DNA from: Phytophthora colocasiae
Lineage: Eukaryota; Oomycota; Peronosporomycetes; Peronosporales; Peronosporaceae
Assembly: GCA_018806915.1 (NCBI GenBank)
Contig: JAGKQI010000046.1
Coordinates: 620,001-684,000, forward strand
DNA length: 64,000 bases
Direction: 5' to 3'
Part shown: positions 9,803-20,208 of the stretch, piece after piece
Position numbering within the stretch: the first letter of the stretch is position 1
How the letters are laid out: every line of letters begins with the position of its first letter
Program-made: the position numbers and the translations under genes
The notes under the pieces: model-generated
Seen by the model: only the letters and a program-made list of their open reading frames with translations
The model's database searches: none
What the model was told of the DNA's origin: nothing

Positions 9803-12800
9803 TCTACACATCCCAGTTGGGGGATCTGAAGAGACCGCATCGAGAGTGAAATTATCGGCGACGGAGAAATTGTGGGTGACCAGAGGCGATCGATGGGTAC
9901 CTACCGTGGTAAATGGACCCGGCCGAACTCGGTACTTAGTGATCACGAATTTGAGCGAGAAGATTTTACGATTGGATCACAGATTACATGTCGGAATGGT
10001 ACTTGATCAGGAACAAGTACCTCGATTCCCCGGGTTTGTGTCGATCGGATCCCGACGTTACATGGAGTGGCAGAATCTAGCTCTAGAAGCGACTGTGGAC
10101 GCAAGACCAGAACCTCAGGAATCCGTAGAGATCCCCTTACCGTCGGTCGAGCGGCCGACCTACGTTACGCCGCGAACCATACTCCGCCGAGGTGGGACGA
10201 CCAAGACCGATCCTGATCCTACGCCAATATCGACATTAGGACCTCGACTACCAACCGATGCGGCCGAAGTCAAGGTCGCATTCATCGATCCCCAACCGGA
10301 TCCCATGGATACCTCACCGATTATGATCAGTTCCGGCAGGACCCCGAGTGGCGAAGCTGGGGGCGGTGAGACTGAGACGAATGAGAGCTTGCCAGATCAG
10401 GCCCCAGATCGGACAGATCGGACATGCGAAGGAGAGATCGAGGTAAAAACGGAAAAACCAGATTTTCAAATCGAGATCAAACATGAATCCGACGCCGATG
10501 CCGTCCCCATGGTTAAAGACACCCCGATCTTGACAGCCAAGGACGATAGGCTGCGTGATCAATCAACGGATGAACCGGATCCGACATCTCCTGAAGGGAT
10601 CGAGAACGCCGATCAGACCCACCTACACGAAAGTGGCGATTTTTCGGCCGAAGATCTAGGCGATAATCTCGCAGTAGTACCAGAGATCCAGATCTCCACC
10701 ACTGAAGAAGTCAGGATTGAAGATCTGCAAGTAGGAAATCCGGGATCGGCTACCCAGGAGGAGATCGAGAAACTTCGACAGATTATTTGGAAGAAGCGAC
10801 ATCTCCTGATCGGGAAAGGAAACGCACTGCCTCCAGCGGCCAAGGGTGTTATATGCGATATCGACGTAGGTGATGCAAAGCCGATTGCACAACGAGTCCG
10901 AAAGGTGGCGCCACAGTTCCGCGAGAAAGTATCGGATCTTATCAAAGGACTCCTAGCCGCCAAGATCATTCGGCCATCGACATCGCCATGGGCGTCTCCG
11001 ATCGTGGTGATCATCAAGAAGAACGGCGTAGATATCCGACTATGTATCGATTATCGGCTGGTGAACGGTCTCACGAGGCTGATGATCTACCCAATGCCTC
11101 TGATCAATGACCTGTTAGAAGATCTTGACAAGGTTCTGTGGTATTGTTCATTAGACATGGCAAGTGGATTCTGGGTCGTATCAATGACCGATCGAGCTCG
11201 CGCGATCTCAGCTTTCATCACCCCGTTCGGCCTCTTCGAGTGGAATCGCATGCCGTTCGGGCTGAAGAACGCCCCTCAGATCTATCAACGTCTTGTGGAC
11301 AACGCCCTATATGGATTTTTGAAGATCTCCCAGTCAGGGAATACGGAAGACTCTGCAGATGTGTTTGAATCAGGAATCCCGGAGGATCCTGGTCGCCCGT
11401 CGGTTCTAGGACGGAGATCATACATCGACGATATCTTGATCACGGCTGGAACATGGGATCAAATGTGCGATCGGGTGGAAGGCCTATTGGAGGCCTGTGA
11501 TAAGTGGAATCTCTCGATCAGTGTGGCGAAGAGCTTCTGGGGCATGGATAAGGTGGAATATCTCGGACACAAAGTGTCGATCGACGGATTGGAGGCAAAC
11601 CCGAAAGACCTGAAGTCTCTGACGGATCTACCATTCCCTGGGTCACTCCGATCCATGCAATCGTTCCTGGGAAGTTTGAATTACTACAGTCGGTTCATCG
11701 AGGATTATGCGATCTATGCATCGGTCCTATATGAACTACGTGAGGTGGAGTTCGCAGAACTGAAGAAGCGACCAGATCTTCGAAAGATCATGGATAGTAC
11801 GGACCCGATCAATCGAGATCCCGTTGCGCTTAAGCCGAATCAGGATGGATCACCCGACACCTCGACTCAAAAAGGGGATAGTACACCGGATCCTGACTTG
11901 GGGGCGACGCCTCCCCCCTGTTCAAGCAAGGTCGAAGCCAATCTGGCCCAAAGAGCTGGCGACGAAAGGTGGGGTAGGGCACACAGGGCGTTTACAGCCT
12001 TGAAAACCAAGATCGCGTCGACCCCGATCCTTCGTCACTTCGACATGACGAAGTTACCCGTGGTGATCGTGTATGCCAGTGACTGGGCGATTTCCGCCGC
12101 ACTAATGCAGGAACACGACCAGATCTACCACCCGGTCGCGTTTGCCAGCCGAACCTTGAAGGCGAACGAGCTAAACTATAATGTTGCCGAAAAGGAGGTG
12201 TTGGCCCTACTTCGGATCTTGGATCTACACTACACCCTGTTGGTGGGACGTCGGATCAAGGTCCTAACCAGACACTCCACGCTTGCCTGGCTGTTCAAGT
12301 CTGCCGGCCTCCAAGGACGTCTGGGACAATGGTCTGCTCTACTGTCCCCATGGACACTCGAGATCACGAAGTGTACGAAGGGAGAGGATGAGATACTGGG
12401 GGCGATTGCAGCTAATATAACGCCTAGATCGGAGATCGACGAAGCCCTGATCGCGATCGCGCCACAGAAGGAACCAAGACGTAAGATCCAGATGCCGATT
12501 CCCACCGTAGATCCAGGTGAGGAGCTATGGGTAGTAAGTTTCGACGGTTCAGCACGCGTGAAACGAGGAGGAGGCGCTTTCAGCGCGATCGTGTGGAGTT
12601 TGCCGGAGTGGAAAGTGATCAAGGCTAGATCGGACTATGCGGAGAGCCTTACTGTCAATGAAGCGGAATACCGTGGACTCTTGCTGGGTCTTAGCATGAT
12701 CACACAGTTAGAGCGCCGCCGTTTGGTCGTTTGTGGCGATTCGAACCTCGTGATCCGACAAGTCCGAGGCGAGATCGACTGTAAGGCGCCAGGATTGACG

Positions 12801-14717
12801 TTACTGAAACAGAAGGTGCTAGATCACTTGCGGAATTGGGGAGATCATGAGCTGGTCCATGTGAAGAGAGACTGGAATGGGAGCGCAGATAGCTTGGCGA
12901 GTGCCGCACTGCAACGAGGAAGCGGGATCGAGGTCTACGACGAGGCAGATCGGTGCGATCTGATCACCCTAAATCGGCTTGATGAGGTGTTGGTCCCTCG
13001 AGTTGAAGATCGAACTGCGCAAGTGTCGGCAGTAGCCACGCGTGCAGCCCGGGCGCGACCTGGTGCCGCTGTCCTGCGAGAGGAACTGATCCGGGAGATG
13101 CGAATTGATCGGATCAGGCGAGCCCAGGACGAGGAGGTCTGGATCACCAGACTAAAGAAGTACCTGGCTGGGCAGATCGCAGATCTTACTCGAGCCGAAT
13201 CTGTATCCTACGCCAAGATCGCCTCCGAGTACGAGGTAGACGAACAAGATCTGCTGTTTTACTGCCCACCAGGGCCGAGATCAAGTGGTGATCGCGACCG
13301 CCTGATGAGGCTTGTAGTTCCAGAAACGCTACAGCAGGATGTCCTCCACCACTACCATACGACTCTGGAAGGGGGACATCAGGGGATCGGACGTACTTAT
13401 CAGCGGATCCGAGATCATTTCCATTGGAGGGGATTATATCGGAGCGTGCAGCGATACGTAGGCGAGTGTGTAGACTGTGAGACTGGAAAGGGGAGACCCA
13501 CGATCCGGGGCGAGTCGCCTGGGAATCTGCAAGCGACATACCCATTCCAGATCATAGCGATGGATCACATACCCTCTCTGCCCAGATCCAACAAAGGCAA
13601 CGAACTACTGATCTGGGTAGATCTGTTCACGGGATATGTGATCGCGAAGGCTAGTTCCTCCCGATCGGCCCAGACCGTCGCGGAATCTTATGAAGAATGC
13701 GTGTTCCGCAGATTTGGTGCTAGCGGGATGATCAGGCACGATCGAGAACCGGGTTTCATGTCCGACTTCTTCAGATCGTTCAATAAGATCCTGGGGCAGC
13801 GACAACGGGCGACGATGACTTACCGACCACAGGCCAATGGGACTGCGGAACGGATGGTACAGACGGCGACTAGGGCGATCAAGATGTATGTTCAAGATCT
13901 CGATCAAAAGGATTGGGATGAATATGCAGAGAGATTGACATTCGCTATTAACACGGCTCACGATCGGGTTCGGGGAGATACCCCTCACTATTTGGTACAC
14001 GGATGGGACCCGAGATCGACGTTGGAAGCGACGATCCCGATCGGGTCGACCAGGCACCATGACCGCGATCCAAGACGGTGGAGATATCGCGTTCAGAGAT
14101 ACTACCAGCAGTCGAGAGAACAGGTCAACGCTAGGCTGCGAGAGGCGATTGCGGACCGAGCTGATCGGCACAATGAGGACGTCGATCCGCATCAGATCGA
14201 AGCTGGATCACGAGTTTGGTTATACCTAGATCGTGTGAAGGAAGGGTATGCGCGTAAACTCGCTCACCTCTGGCACGGCCCGTTCCGTGTTGCAGAGAAG
14301 CTCAATGAATTCACGATCAAGCTGGAGATCGCGGGATCTGATTACCATATCTTCCCGGTGGTCCATGTTTCTAAGCTAAAGCTGGTACGGAATTTCCCGG
14401 ATCGACCGCGGATCGAGTTGACGGTGGATGAAGCAGATCGGCTCGATTTCGATGAGATCCTCCTTCCGGAAGACAGTTGGGTCCCGGATCTGGATACCGA
14501 TGAGTACGAAGTCGAACGGATCTCGGACATGCGAAGTGGGAAACGAACTCGCTACGGCCGGATCTATCGTGAATTTCTGGTGCACTGGGTCGGTTATGAT
14601 GAGCCAACGTGGGTCGACGAAGCTGATCTTAACTGTGGGGCCATATTGAGCGCGTTCCTACGTGACCACGCTAATCGGAACCGGTTCGGCGTGATGCAGT
14701 CGCATGAAGAGGTGTAA
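9750..14717 (+). CDS. pol: Ty3/Gypsy Pol polyprotein (RT, two RNase H, integrase, chromodomain), 1655 aa
   Basis: The frame is uninterrupted. Approximate domains: linker typical of oomycete Gypsy Pol (RRYMEWQNLA, about 110), acidic variable region 130-340, RT 380-600 with catalytic YIDD near 557, a first RNase H/connection module 770-875 with a weakened active site (ASDW), and a second RNase H 927-1054 of archaeal/plant type (FDGS, NEAEY, GDSN, ADSLA). Next come the integrase HHCC zinc motif 1200-1247, the DDE core 1269-1420, and a C-terminal chromodomain 1584-1647 likely to steer integration. No Gag, zinc knuckle or D(T/S)G protease precedes the linker, and the first ATG is inside the LTR. 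Gypsy elements with an extra RNase H are known from plants and, as I recall, oomycetes. Confidence 0.92.
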   Translation: MAIAIGLNQILARSAPPHLHIPVGGSEETASRVKLSATEKLWVTRGDRWVPTVVNGPGRTRYLVITNLSEKILRLDHRLHVGMVLDQEQVPRFPGFVSIGSRRYMEWQNLALEATVDARPEPQESVEIPLPSVERPTYVTPRTILRRGGTTKTDPDPTPISTLGPRLPTDAAEVKVAFIDPQPDPMDTSPIMISSGRTPSGEAGGGETETNESLPDQAPDRTDRTCEGEIEVKTEKPDFQIEIKHESDADAVPMVKDTPILTAKDDRLRDQSTDEPDPTSPEGIENADQTHLHESGDFSAEDLGDNLAVVPEIQISTTEEVRIEDLQVGNPGSATQEEIEKLRQIIWKKRHLLIGKGNALPPAAKGVICDIDVGDAKPIAQRVRKVAPQFREKVSDLIKGLLAAKIIRPSTSPWASPIVVIIKKNGVDIRLCIDYRLVNGLTRLMIYPMPLINDLLEDLDKVLWYCSLDMASGFWVVSMTDRARAISAFITPFGLFEWNRMPFGLKNAPQIYQRLVDNALYGFLKISQSGNTEDSADVFESGIPEDPGRPSVLGRRSYIDDILITAGTWDQMCDRVEGLLEACDKWNLSISVAKSFWGMDKVEYLGHKVSIDGLEANPKDLKSLTDLPFPGSLRSMQSFLGSLNYYSRFIEDYAIYASVLYELREVEFAELKKRPDLRKIMDSTDPINRDPVALKPNQDGSPDTSTQKGDSTPDPDLGATPPPCSSKVEANLAQRAGDERWGRAHRAFTALKTKIASTPILRHFDMTKLPVVIVYASDWAISAALMQEHDQIYHPVAFASRTLKANELNYNVAEKEVLALLRILDLHYTLLVGRRIKVLTRHSTLAWLFKSAGLQGRLGQWSALLSPWTLEITKCTKGEDEILGAIAANITPRSEIDEALIAIAPQKEPRRKIQMPIPTVDPGEELWVVSFDGSARVKRGGGAFSAIVWSLPEWKVIKARSDYAESLTVNEAEYRGLLLGLSMITQLERRRLVVCGDSNLVIRQVRGEIDCKAPGLTLLKQKVLDHLRNWGDHELVHVKRDWNGSADSLASAALQRGSGIEVYDEADRCDLITLNRLDEVLVPRVEDRTAQVSAVATRAARARPGAAVLREELIREMRIDRIRRAQDEEVWITRLKKYLAGQIADLTRAESVSYAKIASEYEVDEQDLLFYCPPGPRSSGDRDRLMRLVVPETLQQDVLHHYHTTLEGGHQGIGRTYQRIRDHFHWRGLYRSVQRYVGECVDCETGKGRPTIRGESPGNLQATYPFQIIAMDHIPSLPRSNKGNELLIWVDLFTGYVIAKASSSRSAQTVAESYEECVFRRFGASGMIRHDREPGFMSDFFRSFNKILGQRQRATMTYRPQANGTAERMVQTATRAIKMYVQDLDQKDWDEYAERLTFAINTAHDRVRGDTPHYLVHGWDPRSTLEATIPIGSTRHHDRDPRRWRYRVQRYYQQSREQVNARLREAIADRADRHNEDVDPHQIEAGSRVWLYLDRVKEGYARKLAHLWHGPFRVAEKLNEFTIKLEIAGSDYHIFPVVHVSKLKLVRNFPDRPRIELTVDEADRLDFDEILLPEDSWVPDLDTDEYEVERISDMRSGKRTRYGRIYREFLVHWVGYDEPTWVDEADLNCGAILSAFLRDHANRNRFGVMQSHEEV

Positions 14718-15070
14718 GGAGAGTCAGGCGAGGTGACAGGGTTGCCTCGCCGTGATCGAGGAAGCTGATGTGGAGGAGAATCCAGATCAGAGCGAGAGTT
14801 TTATATTTGTGTATATGCATGTGCGTAGGGAATTTGACGTTGGAAGATGGTGATCCGGGATGTCGAGATGGAGATGAAAGGGGATCACATTCTCAAAATG
14901 ATGGAGTACGATGGAATGACTGTGGGAATGGAGAATACGAGAATCACGAGTGGAGATTATGGGAGTTACGAATGGAGATGGAAGAATGCAGAACGGCCCT
15001 GGATGGGGTTCCGAATCCGGGCTCGGAGGGAAGCCTCGAGCCTTGCTGCAGGTGATCGAAGTGGCACGAT
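14718..15070. other. Convergent spacer, near-complete element
   Basis: It lies between the pol stop codon and the gag-like stop codon on the opposite strand. It is nearly identical to 1267-1619, with scattered substitutions such as TGTATA for TGTATG near 14814. I see no conserved gene here. Confidence 0.6.
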
Positions 15071-17869
15071 TTACGGAGAAGCGGGAGGAGGATTGAACTT
15101 GCCGATAAGGCGGGGGATCCTGGTAGCGGGATGGTTGACCGGGTCCTGCCGATACTGGTTACGCCATGGATCCGCCTCGTCACACTCCTCCAGAGCCTCG
15201 ATCAGGTTCGCCGGCTCTGGGACGTTCGCGTTGGGATCCGCCAGGTTGGCACGCCGAGAGACCACGCCGGGATACCAACGAACCACGTCCACTCCCGGAA
15301 TGGGGAGGTGAAGGAAGAACGGATCCAACAGGATATCGAGATCGAACCACTGGTCGCGCATTATGGCGGGGAAGGAGGCAAGGAACTGGCGCCAAGCAGA
15401 CCCAGCCCGACTCCGCCTGGCCTTGCGAGCAACATAATACCGCTGCAGTTCGAGATCCGCATCTTGCATGGCAGAGGTGATCTCGAGGTTATGGGTGGCC
15501 TCCCAAAATGCTTGACGGTGCCGTTCCTCCAGGACGCGATAGGTGGCGGCCACGGCCGCGAGGGGTGTTCCCTCCCTCTCGTGCAGATCGAGGTCGAACG
15601 TAAGGGGACCCGGGTTCGCGAAGTCGTTCCACGGCTCCGGAGCCAGCAGATCAAGCACGTTCACGCCCGTGATCAGCTCGTTGAGGTATTCGGTGCCGGG
15701 GGTCGGCGCAGGCTCGGCCTGTATCTGGGAAGGGAACAGCCAACCCGAAGGGATCAACAACCGTTTACCCAGAGAATTGGCAATCAGACCCACGATCGAA
15801 TACTGCCTGATCAACTGCGGATCCCACGGTACGATGTCAGCGGCCGCGAAGGTGCGCTGCCGATCGTACCCTGGAATGAAAGAGGCGACCGGGAACAGGG
15901 GTGGTCGGAGCCCGAGGGGCGGGGAACCGCCGGGAGGAGGTTACGGCGGCGACGGGGAACCCGGAGGTGATCCCGGAGACGGCGGGCCTGATCCATCCGG
16001 AGATGGGCTTGAGCCGTCCGGAGACCCCGATCCATGAGCACCAGAAGGTCTGCCTCTCGGAACCTGACCGGACTCGCGCCGGTGCGTCGAGATAGATCGT
16101 TGGCGGCCCATGTGTAAAATATCGTCATCCTCGGAGTCCTCCGCCTCGTTGGAACGTGCCGATTCGGCCTCAGAACTAGTTCCATTGCTGGGTTCTGGAC
16201 TTCCGTCCTCTTCGGACGGCGACGAGAATGGGTGCTGGGGATCGTAGTCAGAGTCTTCCTCTTCCTCGTCCTGCGAATCGCCATCGGTGGGGAGCGATCC
16301 GGACTGATCCGTCGGTGCCGGGGTCGGATCAGGGCTGGAGTGTCGGTTTCCTCCTCCGGCCTGCCCAGAAGCTTGATCCGCCAACAGATCCAGCGGGCTC
16401 GCCGTTGATCCTGCCGGGGTCGGAACCACCGTTGGTGTGACAGGCTGGGTTGATCCGGGAGCTTCGGTAGCCGCAGTTCTTAGATCACGGGGTGCTGAGG
16501 AGCTCCGAGCTGGACGCTTGCGTGAGGAAGGAGGAACGGCTGGGGAAGCGGAGGCGCTTCGAGATCTTTTGGTGGCACGGGCCGCCCGTCGATCTGCGAT
16601 CCACGAGGACAACCGAGCAGAGGAATCCTCAGCGTGATGCAGCTGTTGTTCGGCTTCGGCATAATCAGCGTCCAGCTCTTGATGAGCCTGTCGAAGCTCC
16701 GCGTTCTGTCGCTGGAGTTGGTCAAGCTCCTGTGTCGCCGCATCCCGGGCGGAACGGGCCACGTCAAGGTCTGCGAGGACCGATAAACGATCTTGGTGGC
16801 GTCGTCCAGGTCGACCTGGATTCGATCACGATCCACCGTGACTCGATTGAAATCTTGCATCGCCTGATCCCGGTCGAGGCGGGCCTGATCCAAATCTGCG
16901 ACGGCCTGATCCCGCTCGGCGATCGCGGCTCGATGCTGGACGGAGAGCTGGTCCCGGTCGTGCTGGATTATTTCCAGATTTCCCAAGGCGTCTGCCAGAT
17001 CTTGCTCCAGGCTGGATACGGCGGCGGCATCGGCGGTCGCATCCAAAGGCGGGGCGCGAGAATCCGGTGCGGATACGTCCTCCAAGGCGAGGTGCGCCCG
17101 AGCCAGTTCAGCCTGATGATCCTCTGCCTCGCGTTCCAGGTACGCGACTTCGGCTCGAGCGGCGAGCAACTCCGCTTGGGTCCGCGTCAACTCCAACCTC
17201 AACCGAGCCTCCTCTGCCGTAGGGCGGGTCTGATCAGCGGGCATGGCCATGGCCGCTTGTGGACCTTGGGAGGAATCGTTCCTCTGCCAGCGATCAAGGC
17301 TACGCTGAGTGAGGGTCAAGTCATGACGCACGGCGGCGAGCTCCCGTTCGCGATCCTGGAGCTCATCCCGGAGTTCAATCTCCGTCTCCCCGGCTATGCG
17401 AAGTTCGGCCAGCCGGAAGTCGAGATCCTCGAGCGCAGAGTCTAGCCGCGCTTGGATCCGAGCCATTCGCTGCTCAGACTCCCGCCGTTCGGCGTCGTGC
17501 TGAGCCCGCTGGTCCTGCAAGGCGGCGATCGCGTCTTCACCGATAACTGATAACATCTCCGGTTCCCGACCGCAGACGAGCGATTTCGGCGTTCAGCCGC
17601 AAGATCTCCTCCGCCTGGTCGTCCCGGAAGCGCTCCATATCCTCCATGTCGGATCGCAACCGGCGAACGGTGTCGTCCAGGTGGTCCCGATCGCGACTCA
17701 AGGTTTCGCGCATCCGTTGGCTATGGGCCAGTCTCGCTTGCAAGGTGACCAGCTCAGGGTTCACCTCGGGGGTTGAGAAGCGGGAGGCCGTGGATCGGGC
17801 GGATCGGATCGAGTGCTCGCTCGAGGGCGTTCTCGGCGTCAAGGGGGGCGAGGGAGGCGGATCGGACAT
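15071..17869 (-). pseudogene. Gag-like coiled-coil protein, copy C (antisense to pol)
   Basis: Start ATG at 17869 (MSDPPPSPP). It has the same domain order as copies A and B and the same two shared interruptions (frame overlap at 17537-17556, in-frame TAA near 15941). Copy-specific lesions are a missing G near 16794, which breaks the coiled coil, and a net 3-bp loss split over two indels around 16333-16353. The C-terminal globular domain (15071-15814) is complete and ends NPPPASP. A structural, particle-forming role is inferred from the coiled coil and from its association with Pol. I cannot exclude that it is another captured protein. Confidence 0.65.
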
Positions 17870-17963
17870 CGTAAGGGAGTGGTGGTACTTGAACGACTTG
17901 TGTTCCAGGTGGTGAATGTGGAAATAAACCCGAAGTGAGCTGCGGCAGCTCAACTTACGTGCT

Positions 17964-17972
17964 GGGGGCGGA
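17964..17972 (+). promoter_or_regulatory. Candidate polypurine tract
   Basis: GGGGGCGGA lies immediately before the TG of the 3' LTR and is repeated at 4518-4526 and 8431-8439. A purine run at this spot is where plus-strand DNA synthesis is primed in LTR elements, so it points to pol-sense genomic RNA. It is short and has one C, so the call is tentative. Confidence 0.45.
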
Positions 17973-19339
17973 TGTGGTGAAGCGGACGAGAATTTTTCCC
18001 GGAGAGACAATATCAGCCACGAACCCGAATAGAGTCGGAACGAGCGACAGGGGGGACCTGTGATCCCCAGATCTGGGTCGAATCAGACGAAGGCACGATG
18101 GGTCCCGCCGGGGAACAGGCAACAGAGACACCGGCAGGGGAGCAAGTGGAGCGGTGTTCGTGGGTGATCCGAATCCTGCCGGAGAAAGAATGGGGGAATC
18201 AAGGATGTTCTTGCGCGATCAACGATGACGGGGTCCCAAGTGAACACGATCGGCTTACCCCGGCGCCTCGAAGCCTCTAACAGCATGATCCTATATCCCC
18301 GGGTGGCAACGAAGCAGGATCACGCAGGATCACTGCGTGATCTTCTCCCGTTTAGGTACGAGATCAGGTCCGGATCAAGCTCAGCCCCAGGCGCGACGCA
18401 GACTCTTCTGGTGGCCTGATCCGGATTCTTTGAAGGATTGCCAAGCGGGATCAGGCCGCGATCAAGCCCCAATTAAGTGCGAGATCAAGCTTCGGTTAAG
18501 TGCGAGATCAAGCTTCGGTTAAGTGCGAGATCAAGCTTTGGTTAAGTACGAGATCAAGCTTCGGTTAAGTACGAGATCAAGCTTCGGTTAAGTACGGAAT
18601 CGGCCCACGATCAGGGTTAGGGGAACCAAGCTAGGGATCAGCTATGTAGCCAGTGTCATGCGATCGTAGGATAGTAAATCAGGATGGGATTAGTAGGCAT
18701 AGGAATAACCATAAACAGAATCGAATTTGCCCTGAACGACTCAAGTGTCTTCGCTATGCCTGGAACCGGGAACTACATTGGCCCTACAAGCGTCAGGAAG
18801 GTAAGGATACGTGACCTAGTATAGCGGTTAAGTCTGGATAATATATTGGCCAGCTTTGCCCTATCTAGTGAACTATCCTTTAAGTGCATACATCAGATCG
18901 GAAGGAATTGGTTGTTTGGCCTAACGATCCCGTCGAATCTCGCCCCCTCAAGACCCCCGCTATCGGAAGCGGCAAGCAACGTAAAGGAAGGGACCGAATC
19001 CCTAACACTGGACTATTGGAAGACCTGGATCAAGAACCAGGCACCCGGATCAAGGCTCGAGAACTCGCCTACGACCGGGATCACGTACTTAGAGGTGGAG
19101 TGAAGAACTTCCACGCTACCTCAAACCCCTGCGTCACGCAAGACTTTCTTCCGACCTACAAGACATCTTCAGAAGTCACCTGGAAGAGCGTAACCCGCCT
19201 ACCGACGGGTACACAAGGTGAATACTACACACAGCTAGATCACGGATCATCGGGGGACCCCCTCCGTTAGTCGGTGTCTGGGCGCAAGTGGTGATCGGGA
19301 CCTGCCCTGACGAGATTTTGGCAGATCCGCTCCACCACA
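17973..19339 (+). repeat. 3' LTR of the near-complete ambisense element (1367 bp)
   Basis: It begins TGTGGTGAAGCGGA and ends TCCGCTCCACCACA, followed by unrelated sequence (TAAGTATGC). It includes the 23-bp array at 18471-18597. It differs from the other two LTRs in two clusters near its right end, and the pol ATG found in the 5' LTR is not preserved here. Confidence 0.85.
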
Positions 19340-19377
19340 TAAGTATGCAAAATATACAGCATACACAATAATGGCAA

Positions 19378-20199
19378 GTCACTTGAGTAAAGTATGCAAA
19401 TGTGAATGTCTTCGATGCGGTCTTCTGAGGAGCTTCGGTCTTCTGAGGAGCATTCGCGGTAGTGGTGCCCTTCGAGTAGCTGTCGGTATTACTGACAGTG
19501 TTAGCGTTGGCTTCGCTGTTCACGCGAGTGCTGAGGCCAGATCCAGCATTCAACCCGGCACCACCTGTGATACCAGCACCAGCATCGAGACTAGCTCCAG
19601 TAGTGATACCAGCACCATTATTGAGACCAGCACCAGCAGTGAGACCAGCACCATTATTGAGACCAGCACCAGCATTGAGACTAGCTCAAGCATTCAGACC
19701 AGCACCAGCATTGAGACTAGCTCAAGCATTCAGACCAGCACCAGCATTGAGACTAGCTCCAGTAGTGAGATCAGCACCAGCAGTGAGACCAGCACCAGCA
19801 GTGAGACCAGCACCAGCATTGAGACTAGCTCAAGCATTCAGACCAGCACCGGCATGAAGGCTCGCTCCGGCCTTGCTGTCAACTCCTGCGTTCAACCCCG
19901 CCTTGGCATTGGGAGCATCGTTCGCGCTGAGACCCGCACCAGCATTCAACCCTGCGTTTGCTACGGTGTAGCCCTTGGCAAAATCTGACGTTTGCATTGA
20001 GACCGGCATTGGCAGAAAGACCCGCGTTTGCGTTGAGCCCAGAGTTGGCACTGTCGTAGCTTTTGGCGCCAGTGTTTAGCCCTGCGTTTGCGTTGAGACC
20101 AGTATTTGCGTTGAGACCAGTATTTGCGTTGAGACCGGCACCTGCACCGCCGTAGCCCTTGCCATGGGAGTCAGTAGTCGCGGATGGACACCTCTGCAT
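19378..20199 (-). pseudogene. Gly-Leu-Asn-Ala repeat protein, degenerate
   Basis: On the minus strand an 18-bp minisatellite encodes six-residue repeats (AGAGLN, AGAGLT, AGASLN and variants) from about 20160 to 19530. A non-repeat tail rich in Asn/Thr/Lys follows. An ATG at 20199 can open the frame, but a frameshift near 19990 and three identical TGA codons (GGA changed to TGA within NAGAS units, at about 19688, 19724 and 19826) break it. The ambisense LTR lies at its 3' end, and the last frame reads into it. The function is unknown; the repeat resembles low-complexity structural or cell-surface proteins only in composition. The plus strand is also open across the array, which is expected of the repeat. 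Confidence 0.55.
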
Positions 20200-20208
20200 A
20201 ACACCAAC

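Larger units (their letters stand above)
8440..19339 (+). mobile_element. Near-complete ambisense Ty3/Gypsy-type retrotransposon (10.9 kb)
   Basis: Two direct LTRs (8440-9802, 17973-19339) enclose pol on the plus strand, a 353-bp spacer and the gag-like gene on the minus strand. A purine tract directly before the 3' LTR fits a polypurine tract only in the pol-sense direction, which suggests that pol is sense and gag-like is antisense on the genomic RNA. No tRNA-type primer binding site starting with TGG is visible directly inside either LTR. No target-site duplication can be tested because the left side abuts a related remnant. Pol is open, but the gag-like gene carries lesions, so autonomy is doubtful. 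Confidence 0.85.

Noticed and set aside
9818..9830. TGGGGGATCTG as a primer binding site of the ambisense element
   Set aside because: It starts 15 bp inside the LTR end instead of 0-5 bp, and I could not match it to a tRNA 3' end.
19371..19988. Plus-strand 205-aa Ser/Thr-rich ORF over the minisatellite
   Set aside because: It is an open frame produced by an 18-bp repeat with a length divisible by three. The minus strand carries the structured AGLN repeat and the non-repeat tail.
19530..20160. CRISPR-like array
   Set aside because: The repeats are contiguous 18-bp coding units without spacers, in a eukaryotic genome.
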